Below are positions 62,651 to 64,000 of a stretch of 64,000 nucleotides of DNA, one piece after another. Each line of letters begins with the position of its first letter. Positions within the stretch are counted from its first letter, which is position 1. The translations under genes were made by a program, and so were the position numbers. The DNA is from CAVYGM01 sp963768025 (lineage in GTDB: Bacteria > Bacteroidota > Bacteroidia > Cytophagales > Spirosomataceae), in contig CAVYGM010000021.1 of NCBI GenBank assembly GCA_963768025.1, positions 1 to 64,000 on the forward strand, given 5' to 3'. The notes below the pieces were generated by a model. The model did not search any database. It had not been told where the DNA came from and saw only the letters and a list, made by a program, of their open reading frames with translations.

Positions 62651-63115
62651 ATGATACGTCCGATTCATTGGATTGCCATACTAGGCCTTACCATATTCTC
62701 CACCGCGCACAGCGTCCGCGCCCAGGATTCCGAAAAGGAAGCGTTAGCCGTGGCACAGGCATTGCTAACCGCCATAGAAAAAGGGGATACTACTGCCTTT
62801 CGAAGCCTGTTTCTTCCGAACGGTATGATCTATACCGTTCGGGAAAAAGACGGCCAACCTCTGGCCGCTAGCCGTTCGCCCTTTTCGGATACCTTCCGGG
62901 CGGGCACCGTAGTGAAAGAACGAATGAAAGCGACGGGGGTAGTGGTGCAGGTACACGGTAACATGGCACAGGTATGGGCACCCTACGATCTGTGGATCAA
63001 TGATGCTTTTTCCCATTGCGGAGTGGATGTATTTACGTTGATCAAAACCGCTCAGGGTTGGCGCATTGCTACCTTGTCCTACACCATCGAAAAGGTAGGA
63101 TGTACTGTTCCCTGA
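62651..63115 (+). CDS. Secreted NTF2/SnoaL-like protein
   Basis: 154 residues. Signal peptide IHWIAILGLTIFSTAHSVRAQ. The mature part has the NTF2-like start EALAVAQALLTAIEKGDTTA and FRSLFLPNGMIYTVR, and the ending HCGVDVFTLIKTAQGWRIAT is typical of the DUF4440/SnoaL fold. Ligand unknown. Confidence 0.78.
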   Translation: MIRPIHWIAILGLTIFSTAHSVRAQDSEKEALAVAQALLTAIEKGDTTAFRSLFLPNGMIYTVREKDGQPLAASRSPFSDTFRAGTVVKERMKATGVVVQVHGNMAQVWAPYDLWINDAFSHCGVDVFTLIKTAQGWRIATLSYTIEKVGCTVP

Positions 63116-63218
63116 ACGCCCCGATGCATCGTTTCCTCCCAATGGATCGGTTGACAGATTTTGAGGTATAGGTAAAACAGGTTATATTTCGCCCTACTTT
63201 CTAATAAATCCTAAACCC

Positions 63219-63644
63219 ATGAAGCGCATTTTTTCAACTGGCTACAACGATAGTTTTGTTCAGGTTTGGTTGCTTTTGTTGCGAATTGGAGTCGCCGCCC
63301 TTATGTGGACCCACGGCATTCCCAAGTTCCTGAACCTACTGGAAGGAAACCTTGGCTTCGGCGATCCCGTTGGGCTCGGATCTACCACCTCCTTCCTTTT
63401 AGTCAATTTCTCCGAAGTACTTTGTTCGTTGTTCATACTCCTGGGATTAGGCACCCGGCTGGCGGTAATACCACTGATAATCAGCTGTTCGGTGGCCGCT
63501 TTTGTGGCCCACGCCGCAGATCCCTTCGGCAAAAAAGAACTTCTTCTGCTCTATATTTTGATCTACCTTACTCTATTGGTACTTGGCAGCGGTGCTTATT
63601 CGCTTGATGCCCTGATCAATCCCAAAAAACGGAAAAGAAGATAG
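63219..63644 (+). CDS. DoxX-family membrane protein
   Basis: 141 residues with four transmembrane helices. The signature is WLLLLRIGVAALMWTHGIPK and SFLLVNFSEVLCSLFILLGL, followed by GTRLAVIPLIISCSVAAFVA and a C-terminal AYSLDALI. DoxX proteins are often linked to redox or metabolite handling in the membrane; the exact role here is unknown. Confidence 0.85.
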   Translation: MKRIFSTGYNDSFVQVWLLLLRIGVAALMWTHGIPKFLNLLEGNLGFGDPVGLGSTTSFLLVNFSEVLCSLFILLGLGTRLAVIPLIISCSVAAFVAHAADPFGKKELLLLYILIYLTLLVLGSGAYSLDALINPKKRKRR

Positions 63645-64000
63645 TAGCCCTGCTTTCCAAGGCCTGGCGTATACGATAAGACAAAGAAAGAGGTACAGCC
63701 TGTCCCCAGGTATCTCACCGGCTTCCCCCTTAGCAGAGACACCTGCTTTTGGGGCAATAACTTCACCTGATACTAGTTAGAAATAGACAAGCACAGGTAG
63801 GGCGGTGACCCGGTATTCTGCAGATAATTGGTTCCTTCCATGCAGGTTGGGTTTGCCTGGTCGAAAGCTTCATTTAAACAGGACTGTACTCTTTTCCCCT
63901 TGTAAAATTCCAAATTTGATGCTGTCTGCTGCTGTTTTACCGATAAAAAAATCGAGGTCTTTTGCCGACCCTTTCGCAAACCACGGAAGTAGGGAAAGAT
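63645..64000. other. 356-bp right-edge region
   Basis: Mostly without recognised genes. On the minus strand a frame is open from the right edge to a stop near 63773 (tail NTGSPPYLCLSISN, with two cysteines nearby). It might be the C-terminus of a gene beyond the window, but 76 residues are not enough to say so. Confidence 0.25.

Noticed and set aside
1..64000. tRNA, rRNA, CRISPR arrays, insertion sequences, prophage integrase
   Set aside because: No cloverleaf, ribosomal segment, regularly spaced repeat, transposase or integrase motif could be recognised by reading both strands.

Overview
The window looks like a chromosome segment of a Gram-negative Bacteroidota, probably order Cytophagales (Spirosoma/Dyadobacter-like). 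The reasons are moderate GC, no Shine-Dalgarno-type leaders, a Bacteroidota-type (subtype iii) type VI secretion system, PKD-domain lipoproteins, DUF4105 and DUF4212 proteins, TonB-type C-terminal domains and a YfiT-like DinB protein. No rRNA, tRNA, CRISPR array or insertion sequence was seen.

Layout. (1) 1-7105 is a type I restriction-modification locus: the tail of hsdM, a badly disrupted hsdS, a DUF1016/YhcG-type nuclease, hsdR and a YgjP-type metallopeptidase. (2) 7315-9978 is a four-gene cassette with a secreted protein, a membrane coiled-coil protein, a secreted papain-like cysteine peptidase and an endonuclease/exonuclease/phosphatase-fold enzyme. (3) 10100-14264 holds a sialidase-like protein and the run PCD-rsmI-DUF4105-inositol monophosphatase. 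(4) 14378-17623 is a glycan operon: FdtA-like ketoisomerase, DegT aminotransferase, GT2 and methyltransferase. (5) 17697-21811 holds a DinB/YfiT protein, a small Cys-rich membrane protein, an AsmA-like protein and a secreted protein.

(6) 22041-38089, all on the minus strand, is a nearly complete subtype-iii T6SS: tssH, tssB, tssC, hcp, three cargo-like genes, vgrG, tssE, tssF, tssG, tssN, tssK, PAAR and two TssO-like membrane proteins. (7) 38275-55866, mostly plus strand, is an accessory island: two FHA proteins, a PP2C phosphatase with a membrane anchor, a Ser/Thr kinase joined to a TonB C-terminal domain, a NarL-type two-component pair, a pesticin-like lysozyme, PKD lipoproteins, an OmpA-like protein and other envelope proteins. 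(8) 55962-59992 is the acetate module acs-actP-DUF4212. (9) 60051-64000 holds mixed housekeeping and hypothetical genes.

How the parts may work together. The FHA/PP2C/kinase set resembles the threonine-phosphorylation switch of proteobacterial T6SSs, here beside a subtype-iii machine. A near-identical palindrome (half-site AAATACGTCA) occurs exactly where regulation would be expected: between tssH and the first FHA gene, between the histidine kinase and its response regulator, and between the lysozyme and the envelope operon. I infer that it is the operator of one T6SS regulon, perhaps bound by the local NarL-type regulator.

Sequence quality. Many conserved genes carry one-base shifts, often in homopolymers, and hsdS and acs carry about ten or more each. 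I read most of these as consensus errors or collapsed variants rather than true pseudogenes, and I give the full intended spans.
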